A stretch of 64,000 nt of DNA from Hyperoodon ampullatus (lineage: Eukaryota > Chordata > Mammalia > Artiodactyla > Ziphiidae), in contig OX457070.1 of the NCBI GenBank assembly GCA_949752795.1, forward strand, positions 38,097,185 through 38,161,184, written 5' to 3'. Position numbers and translations under genes: made by a program. The notes beneath the pieces were generated by a model. That model did not search any database. It worked only from the letters and a program-made list of their open reading frames with translations, and was not told the DNA's origin. Positions 45,560 to 56,937 of this stretch are shown here, one piece after another; within the stretch, counting starts at the first letter, position 1; every line of letters starts with the position of its first letter.

Positions 45560-46830
45560 TTTCCCTTCATTTCTAATATCATCTGGCTGCCATAAATACG
45601 AATCTCCTCTTTCTACTTCTGGATTAAAGATTTGGGTGCTTCTGATGATGCAGTTTCACTGAAGCAACCGCACCATCTGAAGCTTTGTGCCAATCTTAAA
45701 GAGGATGCTTTCTGAATATTTTCAGAAACAAACTCAAGATTCTTGCCCTTCCTTATATTTCTTGCTTCTAATACTTTAGCATTCATTAATTGTTTCACAC
45801 AATCACTTGGAAAAAAAATTTCTTGAAGCTTGGATCCAGGAATGGGGCAAGAGAAGAAAATAACTGGCTTTTGCAATAACCAAATAATATTTGAATTTCA
45901 ATCTGTGCCTCTGTTGTCACTGCACATATGCCAATTTCAGCATCTTACCTGGAATAGAATTATAAGAGGATCCCTACAGCAGGTATCATTCAGGAAAGGC
46001 TGTACTTGAACTCATAAGGCACATCAATTTGTTTATTTCTTCATCAGGTTCCAGCAAATGAGGCACTTTCTCTGCAACCAACTATTGAACTGCTACTAAG
46101 CTCTGCTACATTGCCATTGTTTTCTGTGGTACATTATTAAGGATTTATTTTGTTCAAGTGCCTTTAAAACATGTAATAGTCACTGTTCCATCTTATTTGA
46201 GCATCTTTTATAATAAGTGAAAGATAAGAGAGCTCCTAAATCTCTTATATGTTCAATAGCTTCCTTTAACTGAAGAATGATGAGAGGGGCCCTCCACAGT
46301 TGAACCCATGGCCAGTAATCCTGTTACATTATGCCATACTACAATTACCTTATTGAACATATAACTAAAAGATGTGAACAAAACATTGAATATTTGTGAT
46401 TCCTAAATCATTCTTAACCTTTACCTTGCTTGTTTTATGCAGTGACAATTGTATGACACCTAAGTGATTTTCCATTCCATCACTGTTTTATCAATCAGAT
46501 TCTCTATGCTATCAGTTTTAGGGAAATCCAAAAACCTCTCAGCCATGAAGGAGAGCAGGAGAGTTGGTTTAGTTATTATTCCACAGAACCACCAAACTTA
46601 CAGAAGTCAGATTTTCTCCATTTAGCCAAATGTCTACATATACAACACCTAAAACACCAAAACAGCACATTCAATAAAAGCACTACCCTTTTTGTACATG
46701 GCAAATGAAATTCTGGAAAAGATTTTCCAGTATCTTGTGTTCTTAAAGGAACTTTGTACCTAGGATCCATAGCTTGGGAAATCTCAAAAGATTTTTTACT
46801 TCACCTATGGAAAATGGTAGAAGTTTAATT
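45560..46830 (-). pseudogene. hAT transposase relic of ZBED-like type
   Basis: Read on the minus strand from 46830 downwards, decayed frames follow hAT transposase order. MDPRYKVPLRTQDTGKSFPE (about 46770) resembles the RYxxPSR...IP motif. AQIRWNSDYYMF (about 46170) corresponds to the RWNSTYYML motif. PIPGSKLQEIFFPSDCVKQL then MNAKVLEA (about 45850) corresponds to the LDPRFK...FF region. There are at least several stops and frameshifts between blocks. It could be a DNA-transposon copy or a retrocopy of a ZBED-type gene; flanking repeats were not resolved. Confidence 0.6.
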
Positions 46831-47196
46831 GGTGAAATCAAAATATATTTGGGGTACTTCATTTTTCTTTAAAAGTTTCATCTTTAAAACTGCTACTTAT
46901 ATCTTTATTATGTCTGAATTAAAGACATAATAAATGTATTAAAGGTATTAGGTACTTGAAATTGTGGTACTTGAAATTGGAGTGAAATTTTGAAGTGGCA
47001 CAGTTGACATGATGTAAAGAACACCCAAATAAATATTCTTGTCTTGAAATGCTCATGGCCAAAATGGAATTAAATAATTAAAACTTTAATACAATTCTTA
47101 CAAGTTATTTTGTGTTACAAATGCAGGCTTGTACACTGAGTGCTTCTACAACTATTAAAATTATAGTATAATATAATCCATTTTAGTCTGCATTCT
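46831..47196. other. Intergenic, unrecognised AT-rich sequence
   Basis: Contains a short internal near-repeat (GTACTTGAAATTG twice at about 46953-46980) but no identified element or gene. Confidence 0.35.
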
Positions 47197-47314
47197 ATTT
47201 TTTGGGGGGGCAGCACTGTGTGGCTTGTGGGACCTTAGTTCCCAAGCAGGGGTTGAACCTGGGCCCCAACAGTGAAAGCACTGAGTCCAAACCACTGAAC
47301 CCCAGGGAATTCCC
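47197..47314 (-). mobile_element. Short CHR-1-type SINE
   Basis: GGCAGCACTGTGTGGCTTGT to CCCCAGGGAATTCCC. GCATTCTATT repeats on both sides as the target duplication. Confidence 0.83.
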
Positions 47315-47501
47315 AGCATTCTATTATTCTTTAAAGTTTTATAAACATATTGGCTCAAAAATAATGTAAGTTCTTTCTACAGACTGGGAGAAAATATTTG
47401 CAAACAATGCGACCAACAAGCCCTTAATTTACAAAATATACAAACAACCCATACAACTCAATAACAAAAAAACAAGCAACCCAATAAAAAAATGGGCAGA
47501 A

Positions 47502-47805
47502 GGGACTTCCCTGGTGGCACGTGGATAAGAATCCGCCTGCCAATGCAGTAGACACAGGTTGGATCCCTGGTCTGGGAAGATCCCACATGTCGCAGAGCAC
47601 CTAAGCCTGTGAGCCACGACTACTGAGCCTGCGTGCTGCAACTACTGAAGCCCACATGCCTAGAGCGCTTGCTCTGCAACAAGAGAAGCCACCACAATGA
47701 GAAGCCCACGCACCGCAACAAAGAGTAGCCCCCACTCACCACAACTAGAGAAAGCCCGCACGCAGCAACGAAGACCCAACACAGCCAAAAAAAAAAAAAA
47801 AAAAA
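47502..47805 (+). mobile_element. CHR-type SINE nested in L1
   Basis: GGGACTTCCCTGGTGGCACG to an A tail. GGGCAGAAG repeats at both ends. Confidence 0.93.
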
Positions 47806-48460
47806 GGGCAGAAGACCTAAATTAGACATTTCTCTAAAGAAGACATACAGGTGGCCAACAGGCACATGAAAAGATGCTCAATATCACTAATTATTAGAGA
47901 AGTGCAAATCAAAACGATGAGGTATCACCTCACAAAAGTCAAAATGGCCATCAACCAAAAAAAATCTACAAATAATAAATGCTGGAGAGGATGTGGAAAA
48001 AAGGGAACCCTCCTACACTGTTGTAGGAGGGTTGTATATTGGTGCAGCCACTATGGAGAACAGTATGGAGGTTCCTTAAAAAACTAAAAATAGAGATGCC
48101 GTATGATCCAGCAATCCCACTCCTGGGCATATAACCAGAAAAGATGAAATCTCTAATTCAAAAAGATACATGCATCCCAAAGTTCAAGCGGCACTAGTAA
48201 CAATAGCCAATACATGGAAGCAAACTAAGTGTCCATCAACAGAGGAATGGATAAAGAAGATGTGATATATATATATATATATGGATATATATAGATATAT
48301 AAATATAATGGACTATTACTCAGTCATTAAAAAAGAAAGAAATAATGCCATTTGCAGCAACATGGATGGACCTACAGATTATCATACTAAGGGAAGTAAG
48401 ACAGAGAAGGACAAAATATTATATGATATCACTTATATGTGGAATCTAAAACATAGTACA

Positions 48461-48797
48461 GGGACTTCCCTGGTGGCGCAGTGGTTAAGAATCCGCCTGT
48501 CAATGCAGGGGCCACAGGTTCGTGCCCTGGTCCGGGAAGGTCCCACATGCCGTAGAGCAACTAGGTCTGTGTACCACAACTACTGAGCCTGGGCTCTAGA
48601 GCCCTCAAGCCACAACTACTGAAGCCCACGTGCCTAGAGCCCATGCTTTGCAACAAGAGAAGCCACTGCAGTGAGAAGCCCGCGCACCACAACAAAGAGT
48701 AGCCCCCGCTCGCCACAACTAGAGAAAAGCCTGCACACAGCAACGAAGACCCAACGCAGCCAAATATAAATAAATAAGTAAATAAATTTAAAAAAAA
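48461..48797 (+). mobile_element. CHR-type SINE nested in L1
   Basis: GGGACTTCCCTGGTGGCGCA to an AAATAAATAAGTAAATAAAT tail. AAACATAGTACA repeats at both ends. Confidence 0.94.
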
Positions 48798-49125
48798 CAT
48801 AGTACAAGTGAACTTATTTACAAAACAGAAATAGACTCACAGACACAGAATACAAACTTATGGTTACCAAAGGGAAAGGGAGGGAGGGGTAAATTGAGAG
48901 TATGGGATTAACAGATGCACACTACCATATATAAAATAGATAAACAACAAGGATTTACTGTATAGCACAGGGAAGTACATTCAATATCTTGTAATAAAGT
49001 ATAATGGAAAAGAATTGAAAAAAAGAATATAGATATATACATACATATGTATAACTGACTCAGTTTGCTGTGCACCTGAAACTAACACAATATTGTAAAT
49101 CAACTATATTTCAATAAAAACAAAA

Positions 49126-49790
49126 TAAGGTTCTTCATAAAGTTATCCAGCTACCTCAATCTTTCTAAATCTTCATATTAAGTGCCAGTCAATTTCTCTA
49201 TTTAGTTAATAACTTGAAAGTTTTAAATTGATTTCATATGTAAAATTTCTAGCTTCACAGTGATCACTAATAATTGTAGCATTCTACTCTGGCAATAATA
49301 AATATACATTTATATATATTTTACCCAAAAGGGGGAATTTCCACTTATAAACACGTAAGGAAAATTTACTCAAAATTACATCTAGAAAGCTCACTCACTT
49401 TGGAAAACAAATATTCTAATACTAACAATGAAACCAAACCAATGTCTTGTTCAATTGTAGCTGTTACACTGATTAGATAGGCTGGTGATCTGTGCTTTCA
49501 CAGGATCATTGATTACACAGTGGCTCAGGGATGAAAGAAATGACATTCAAAGGAGCACTTGGTCAAAGCCGAAGTCAGTTCAGATTCTGGTTGAATTCTG
49601 ACATTGAACCCACTCTTCAATGTGTGTCTAATATTTATTTGTTTATTATATAACATGTCCTCTGGCACTAATATAAACATTATAAAACATACACAAAAGT
49701 AAAAAAATTAAAACATAAGCTAGAAGTTCTAACACTTTCTTCCTGTATTCCAGTGAATGTTCTTGTGTACATCCTGGGGTGTGTGTACCT
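49126..49790. other. Intergenic, unrecognised AT-rich sequence
   Basis: No gene, no identified repeat. Confidence 0.35.
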
Positions 49791-50480
49791 CCCCCTTGGG
49801 GACCTCTGATCTAAGAGATAAAGTTTAAGCTCTTTAACCTGATCTAACGGAACCCTTCAAGATCTGGTCACCGTTACATAGAGAACAGACTTGTGGTTGT
49901 CAAGGGGGAGGGAGTTGGGGGAGGGGTGGATTGGGAGTTTGGGGTTAGCAGATGTAGCCTATTATATATAAGGTAGATTAAACAGCAAGGTCGTAGTGTA
50001 TAGCACAGAGAACTATATTCAATATCCTATGATAAACCATAATGGAAAAGAATAGTTTAAAAAAAGAATATATATGTATAACTGAGTCACTTTGCTGTAT
50101 AGCAGAAATTAATACAACATTGTAAACAAACTATACTTCAGTTTAAAAAAAAAGATCTGGTCACTGTTTCATCAGTCACCTCGCCTTGTCTTGAACATTA
50201 CACTCCAAAAACACTGAGGTGCTTGTAGTCTCCTATGCATCTTGCTGTTTTTTTGCTTCCGTGCCTTTGCTTGGGCTTGACCCTGTGCCTATCATGAGGT
50301 TTTCTTTGTTTGCTTGTTTAACTCCATTCATCCTTTTGTCTCAGCTCAGACACCACACTCTCCAGGAAGTTCCCTGGCACTCCTTTGTCCCTCCTTTGAT
50401 GATGTGTTAGGTGTCCCTCCTCTTGGCACCCAAATTCCTAGTGGGTAGTTCTATTCTTACACTTATTAATTGTATTTTAA
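49791..50480 (+). mobile_element. L2 LINE 3' region, split by an L1 tail
   Basis: CTTTAACCTGATCTAACGGA then, after the insertion, TCACTGTTTCATCAGTCACC, CCTTGTCTTGAACATTACAC, CTCAGCTCAGACACCACACT and TTCCCTGGCACTCC read as L2. Confidence 0.7.
49876..50152 (+). mobile_element. Very short 5'-truncated L1 insertion
   Basis: L1 3' UTR from ACATAGAGAACAGACTTGTG to CTATACTTCAGTTTAAAAAA. AGATCTGGTCACCGTT / AGATCTGGTCACTGTT flank it at 49860-49875 and 50153-50168. Confidence 0.9.
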
Positions 50481-50879
50481 TTGTCAGGGGGGACCCTAAA
50501 CTGATTTAGCTTATGTTTCTGCAACCCTGGAGGATTGGGAACTGAAATAGAAAATAAGTTGGGTTATAGAAAAGTAGAAAAAGTTGTATTTTCTGTACAC
50601 TTGAGAGTTTTCAGGTTGAGGTTCGAATCTATCCTTACCTATCTACTTATCTATCAATACCATCCTTGCTGACCCTGGCCCTTGGTCCAATCATACTCTA
50701 CCCAGGGGTTAGATTCAAAGATGAGGAAGGTGAAGATACGTATATATGTGCAACATACTCAGATATATTCAGATATAGTGTTAGGAAATAGATGCAACTG
50801 TCAAAGGAGGGTGTCTGAAGAGAGTTTAATAAGAGGATGTCTAGGAAAAACTGTGTTTTCCCTTACTCTCACACATATT

Positions 50880-51740
50880 TCTGACCCCAGGTTGTGGGTT
50901 CTTCCTGCAATGACTGATTCTCTGACACCAGCTGGGTGTCCTGCTATCAATTCAATTCTTACACTAACTAGAATTTAGTGCAGACTCCACAGGTAAAGGG
51001 CTCAGTCCCACAAGAGTGCCCCTCACTTCAGAGGCCAGTCCCAAGTAGTAGGTCCCCAGGTCACCCACAACTTCTGTCTGACTTGGCTACAGATTGGAGG
51101 TTCCCATAACCCTCTCCTTGGGTTCAATAATTTGCTAGAGTGGCTCTTAGAACCTAGGAAAAATTTACTTTCTATGGCTGATTTGTCACAAAGAATATTT
51201 TAATGGGTACAAATGAACAGCCATATGAGGAGATACATAGGGCAAGATCTGGAAGGATCTTGTGTAAGAGTTTCTGTCCCTGTGGAGTTGGCGTGTGCCA
51301 CCCTCCTGGTGCATGGGTGTGTTCACCAACCCAGAAGCTCTCTGAATCCTGTACTCTGGGGATTTTTATGGAGGCTTCATCCCTTGGCTATGATTGATTT
51401 TTAACTCCACTTCCAGCCCTCCTCGCTTCTCCAGAGAATTGGGGAAAGCGAGTGGCTGAACTTTCCTAGCTTCTAATCACGGCTTGGCCTTTCTGGTGAC
51501 CAGCTTCCATCCAGGAGCCCACCCAGACTTGTCTCATTAGAACAAAAGACATTCCTATCACCCAGAAAATTATCAATACAAATGTCTTAGGAGCTCTGGG
51601 TCAGGAACAGGGATCAAAGACTGACTGTTAGAGCAAAAGATTTTCCTAGCACCGTAATTTACAAGGATTTTAGGAGCTCTGTGTCAGGAACCAGGGGCAG
51701 AGACCAATATATATTTCTTATTATTTCACAGGGACTGCTT
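50880..51740 (+). mobile_element. Old endogenous-retrovirus-type LTR, family unresolved
   Basis: TGGGTTCAATAATTTGCTAG, GGAGATACATAGGGCAAGAT, GTTCACCAACCCAGAAGCTC, TTTATGGAGGCTTCATCCCT and AGGAGCTCTGTGTCAGGAAC form an LTR-like block. The segment around GGAGCTCTG...TCAGGAAC occurs twice (about 51590 and 51671), which suggests an internal duplication. No gag, pol or env frame is visible. Confidence 0.55.
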
Positions 51741-52590
51741 ACCAAGGTGTCGGCTCTGTGTAGGTACCAAGCGTCTTTAATAGCAAGCTTTGATTCCACT
51801 CCTAGACCTGCAGGGGCCATGGGAGGGAGTAGGGTACTCGCAGGAACCCAGAGACAGAGCTGTATGGACACGGTCACCTGAGAGGAGCAGAGACACCCCA
51901 GCCTTGCTCTCCTGCCCCTCCATCTCTGCTGGTGTCCCCTACCCCTACCCCCAACCTTTGCCTGAACTCAACTGGAAGCCAGAGGGCAACACAACCTGGT
52001 GATGCAGTCCTGGGCACAGAGCATGGTGGGGAAGGTGGAGAGAGGACCAGGAGGGCAAACAGAAGACCTCCGCACAGCAGATAACCCAAAGTACCCTTGA
52101 GAATCCTTTAAATCCACCCTCAGTCCCTCCTCCACTTAGTGTTAAGGTTTCACATGAGAAACTTTAAATAAGTGACTTCTCTAAAGTGATGGCAAATGCT
52201 AAAGTCTTTCCTTTATTCCCTTACCTCTGAGAGGACTGCTCTCTCTCAGCCGTTCAACCATGGCTGTTTGGCCTAAGTGGTGGGGAATTCTATAACGTAG
52301 ATTAGCAAAACAGCAGACATCACAAACTCAAATGCCTTAGGGGGCCAGGCAGGTGAAGAAAATCAGACCAAATAAGACATCAATGGATGCAGTTGCAGGC
52401 ATCCAGTGAGTGATCTTGGGCTTCCTTTCTTAATGCTATCTCCTTTCATCAGCCTTCAGTGAATGGTAATGAGCAACTACAGTGTTCACTAATCACTTCT
52501 GGATACAGAATGAGATTCATAGAAAGCAGTTTCTCCGGTGCCCTTCCAAAAGACTGACTCCCCAATAACTGTGGGCAGAAGGCTAGGAGC
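51741..52590. other. Intergenic, unrecognised
   Basis: GC-richer 51790-52110 followed by mixed sequence. Short overlapping open frames on both strands have no recognisable domain. Confidence 0.35.
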
Positions 52591-52594
52591 ACTT

Positions 52595-52745
52595 CTCTTC
52601 AGGAGGCTTACCAGATGCAAGCACCGTTCTAAATGCTTCACCTGAATGATCTCCTTTAATCCCTTCCGCATCCCTACCAGATAAGAATTATTATGATCAC
52701 GAATTTACAGGTGAGGAAACTGAGGCACAGAAATTTTAAGGAAGG
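52595..52745 (+). repeat. MIR SINE remnant
   Basis: AAATGCTTCACCTGAATGAT, CTCCTTTAATCCCTTCCGCA, GAATTATTATGATCACGAAT and GGTGAGGAAACTGAGGCACA are the MIR core in order. Confidence 0.82.
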
Positions 52746-52876
52746 ACCAGGTGACCTGCTACATCTCTTCAGCAGTGCATTCTGGGCAGGACTGCCTAGC
52801 TGGTAAGAACCAAGGGGATTATATATTAATTTTTGAATCTTATTTGAATCTAACTTGTTTTAAAAAATGAGTTGAG

Positions 52877-53160
52877 GGGCTTCCCTGGTGGCACAGTGGT
52901 TGAGAATCTGCCTGCTAATTCAGGGGACACGGGTTCGAGCCCTGGTCTGGGAGGATCCCACATGCTGCGGAGCAACTAGGCCCGTGAGCCACAACTACTG
53001 AGCCTGCGCGTCTGGAGCCTGTGCTCTGCAACAAGAGAGGCCGTGATAGTGCGAAGCCTGCGTACCGCGATGAAGAGTGGCCCCTGCTCGCCACAACTAG
53101 AGAAAGCCCTCCCACAGAAACGAAGACCCAACGCAGCATAAATTAATTAATTAATTAATA
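52877..53160 (+). mobile_element. CHR-type SINE, long form
   Basis: GGGCTTCCCTGGTGGCACAG, GGTTCGAGCCC, ending in an (AATT)n tail at about 53141-53160. Confidence 0.92.
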
Positions 53161-53609
53161 AACTCCTACTCCAAATATCTTCTTAAAAAAATGATTTGAG
53201 ATGTCTAGAATATTTCACTTTTCAAATACATTACGAATCATATTATTAAGGAAATAGTAAACCTAGAAAATAATAAAGTTTACTTTTAGAGGGGCCAGAT
53301 ATTTGTGTGGCCACAATCCTGGCTGCAATAACCTCCTGGGGTGGGAAGTCATAGTAGCCTTCTTCACTTGTTTGGACACCTGCCTGGACCTCTTGGGACC
53401 TGTGGGTTTCCAGGTGTTACATGTACACTTTGCATTCCAGACATATTCCTTTGGAACAGACAAACGGTGGGGAGAGGTGGGCTTTGTGGAAGGTTCTTCC
53501 TCCTTGGCTACTTTAACCCACCACCTGCAGCTCCTCTGTATTGGACAACTTATGAGTGTTTGATCTCAACAATAAGTGTTTAATCACTTCCAAGATACAT
53601 CAACATAAG

Positions 53610-54470
53610 ACAAACCATTATTTGCAAACATCTAGCACTACGCTGAATATGAGAGGTGGGAAGGGACATCTTGCCTTGTTCCTGATCTTAGGGGGAAAGC
53701 ACTCATTCCTTTCCCATGAACAATAATGTTAGCTCTGGGTTTTTTGCAGATGCTCTTAAAAAGTTGAGGCATTTCCCCTCTATTCCTATTTTTTATCATA
53801 AATGGGTACTGAATTTTGTCAAATTGATTTTTTCTGCATCAATTAATCTGATCATGTAATTTTTATTCTTTAGCTTGTTGATAGGTGGTTTACATTGATT
53901 GTTTTTAAAATGTTGAACTAGTCTTGAATACCTGGAATAAATTCCACTTGGTCATGGTATTTAATTCTTTTTTATGTATTGTTGGGTTGGGTTTGTTAAT
54001 ATTTTGTTGAGGATTTTTGCATCTAAGCTCATGAGAGACATTGGTCTGTAGTTTTCTTTTTTGCATCATCTTTGTCTGGTTTTGGTATCAGGGTAATATT
54101 AGGTCCATAAAATGAGTTAGGAAATGTCCTCTTCTATTTTCTGGAAGAGATTCTGTAGAGTTGGTGTTAACTCTTATGTAATTGTTTGGGAGAATTCTCC
54201 AGTGAAGCCATCTAGGCCTGGAGATTTCTTTTTTGGGAGTTATAAAATTTTGAATTCAATCTCCCTAATAGTTATAGGGCTATTCAAATGAACTAGTTGA
54301 TATTGGGTAAGTTATGGTAGTTTGTGTTCCTCAAGGAATTAGTTCTTCATCTAAGTTGTCACATTTAGGTGTTCAGAGTTTTTTGTTTTGTTTGTTTTTA
54401 GTATTCCCTCATTATCCTTTTGATGTCTTCAGGGTCTACAGTGATATCACTTGTTTCATTCTTTTATGTT
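53610..54470 (-). mobile_element. L1 ORF2 fragment, antisense
   Basis: CTTGTTCCTGATCTTAGGGG, ACCTGGAATAAATTCCACTT, TTTGGTATCAGGGTAATATT and CCATCTAGGCCTGGAGATTT are antisense ORF2 landmarks. The same region of ORF2 is present in the older copy near 43600-43900. Confidence 0.8.
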
Positions 54471-54471
54471 T

Positions 54472-55190
54472 TTTTAATTAACTGCTTTATTGAGGAGTAA
54501 TTGATATACAAAAAACTGCACAACTTTAATGTATGTAATTTGGTAAGTTTGGACCTACGCATACACCCGTGAAACCATCATCACGATCAAAGTAATAAAC
54601 ATAACCATCACCTCCAAAAGTTTCCTTGTGCTCCCCGTCTTTTTTGTGGTAAGAACACAATATGAGATCTACCCTTTTAACACGTTTTTAAAGTGCACAA
54701 TACAGTATTGTTAACTGTAGGCACTGTGTTATACAGCAGATCTCTAGAACTTAGGACTCCTCTTGCATAACTGAAACTTTATACCCATTGAACAACAACT
54801 CCCCCCCATTCCCGCCCTCTGCCCCACTCCACCCTAGCCTCTGGCAACCACTATTCTACTATCTGCTTCTCTGAGTTTGACTATTTTGGATACCTCACAG
54901 AAGCAGAATCATGCAGTATTTGTACTTCTGTGACTGGCTCATTTCACTTAAAGCAATGTCCTCCAAGTTCATCCATGTTGTCACATATGTCAAGATTTCC
55001 TTCCTTTTTTAAGGCTGAATTATATTTCTTTGTATGGATGTACCACATTTTCTCTACTCATTCATCTGTCAATGGACATTTAGGTTATTTCCATATCTTG
55101 GCTATTGTGAATAATGCTGAGATGAACATGGGGGTGCAAACAGCTCTTCAAGATCCTGATTTCCAAAAAAAATATTTATCCAAAAGAATT
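54472..55190 (-). mobile_element. L1 3' UTR, antisense
   Basis: ACTGCTTTATTGAGGAGTAA, CCATCATCACGATCAAAGTA, TCTGTCAATGGACATTTAGG and GCTATTGTGAATAATGCTGA are in antisense L1 order. Confidence 0.7.
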
Positions 55191-55298
55191 AAAATCAGAA
55201 AGAATTGAAATATTTTGTCATTTCACTGACGCTTTGCTCTGTTCTCTCCATTCTGCTATTTGTTTTATAGGTTAATATCTTTAAAATATATTTTTCTT

Positions 55299-55617
55299 GG
55301 GCTTCCCTGGTGACACAGTGGTTAGGAATCCACCTGCCAGTGCAGGGGACACGGGTTCGAGCCCTGGTCCGGGAAGATCCCACATGCCGTGGGGCAACTA
55401 GGCCTGTGCGCTACAACTGCTGAGCCTGTGCTCTAGATCCCGTGAGCCACAGCTACTGAGCCCGCGCGCCTAGAGCCCATGCTCCGCAACAAGAGAGGCC
55501 ACCGCAATGAGAAGCCCATGTACCGCAACAAAGAGTGGACCCCACTCTCCGCAACTGGAGAAAGCCGCGTACAGCAATGAAGAACCAGAGTAGCCAAAAA
55601 TAAATAAATAAATTTGA
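55299..55617 (+). mobile_element. CHR-type SINE, long form
   Basis: GGGCTTCCCTGGTGACACAG, GGTTCGAGCCC, ending AAATAAATAAATAAATTTG. Confidence 0.92.
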
Positions 55618-55639
55618 AAAATATATATATATATTTTTT

Positions 55640-56135
55640 CTTAAACTGTATTTTTTCCCTTTTATTAAAATTGAAATTTAGTTGATGAACAATTTATGTT
55701 AGTTTCAGGTGTACTACATAGTGATTTGTCATTTGCATACATTATGAAATGATGACCACGATAAGTCTTGTAACCATCTGTCTCTATACAAAGTTATTAC
55801 AATATTATTGACCACATTCCCAATGCTGTATATTACATCCTTGTGATTTATGTATTCTATAACTGGAGGTTTGTACCTCTTAATCCCCATCACCTATTTC
55901 CTCACCCCCCCCAACCTCCTCCCTGCTGGCAACCACCTATTTGTTCTCTGCACCTGAGTCTGTTTTCATTTGTTTTGTTTGTGTTTTTGTTATTTAGATT
56001 TCACATATAAGTGATATCATACAGTATTTGTCTTTCTTTGACTTATTTCACTTAGCATAATAACCTCTAGATCCATCCATATTGTTCCAAATGGCAAGAG
56101 GCAAGATTTCACTTTTTTATGGCTGAGTAATATTC

Positions 56136-56179
<44 letters not shown>

Positions 56180-56935
56180 ATATACATCTTCTTTATCCAT
56201 TCATCTATTGATGGACACTAGGTTGCTTCCATATCTTGGCTATTGTAAATAACACTGCAATGAACATTGGGGTGCATATATCTTTTCTAATCAGTGATTT
56301 TGTTTAGGTAAATACCCAGAAGTGAAATTGCTGGATCATATGGTAGTTCTATTTTTTAACTGTTATAGGAATCGCCACACTGTTTTCCACAGTGGCTGCA
56401 CCAATTTACAATCCCACCAACAGTGCATGAGAGTTCCCTTTTTGGAAGTTTGTATCTTTTCAAAGAATCAACTTTTGGGTTTATTGATCCTTCCTATCAT
56501 TTCTTTCTTCCTTCTATTTCTTTAATTTTTTCTCTTATCCTTATCAGCATCTTCTTTCTAAGTTTTTTGGGCCCATTCTGTTGCCACTTTCAACTTAAGT
56601 ATTTAGGTGATTAATTTTTAGTCTTTCTTCTTTTCTAATATAAGCATTTAAGACTACAAATTTTCCTTAAGTATCACTTTTGCTGCATCTCACAAGTTTT
56701 GTCATGTTGTATTTTTGTCATCATTCAGTTCTAAGCATGTTTTTAAAAAAATTGTTACGACTTCTCCTTTGACCAATCGATTGTTTAAAAAAATGTTCTG
56801 AAATTTCCAAATGTAAGGGGACTTTTCTTTTTGTAATTGAGTCTTATTTAATTGCATTGTGGGCAGAGATTTTGTTCTGTATGATTGATACCTATTCTTT
56901 CTATTTGTTGAGACTGCTTTATACTATCAGCAGTT
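55640..56935 (-). mobile_element. L1 ORF2/3' region, antisense
   Basis: AGTTTCAGGTGTACTACATA, TTCCATATCTTGGCTATTGT, GGTGCATATATCTTTTCTAA and TATTTCTTTAATTTTTTCTC are antisense L1 landmarks. A (TG)n tract of about 40 bases lies at about 56138-56178. Confidence 0.75.
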
Positions 56936-56937
56936 TT

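Larger units (their letters stand above)
47385..49125 (+). mobile_element. L1 3' part carrying two nested SINEs
   Basis: ORF2 tail words (GGGAGAAAATATTTGCAAAC, AAAATGGGCAGAAG, then GTGGCCAACAGGCACATGAA, GGATGTGGAAAAAAGGGAAC) and 3' UTR ending TTGTAAATCAACTATATTTC. SINEs at 47502-47805 and 48461-48797 split it. Joining the pieces restores ordinary L1 order, so both SINEs are younger. An AT microsatellite lies at about 48267-48300. Confidence 0.88.
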
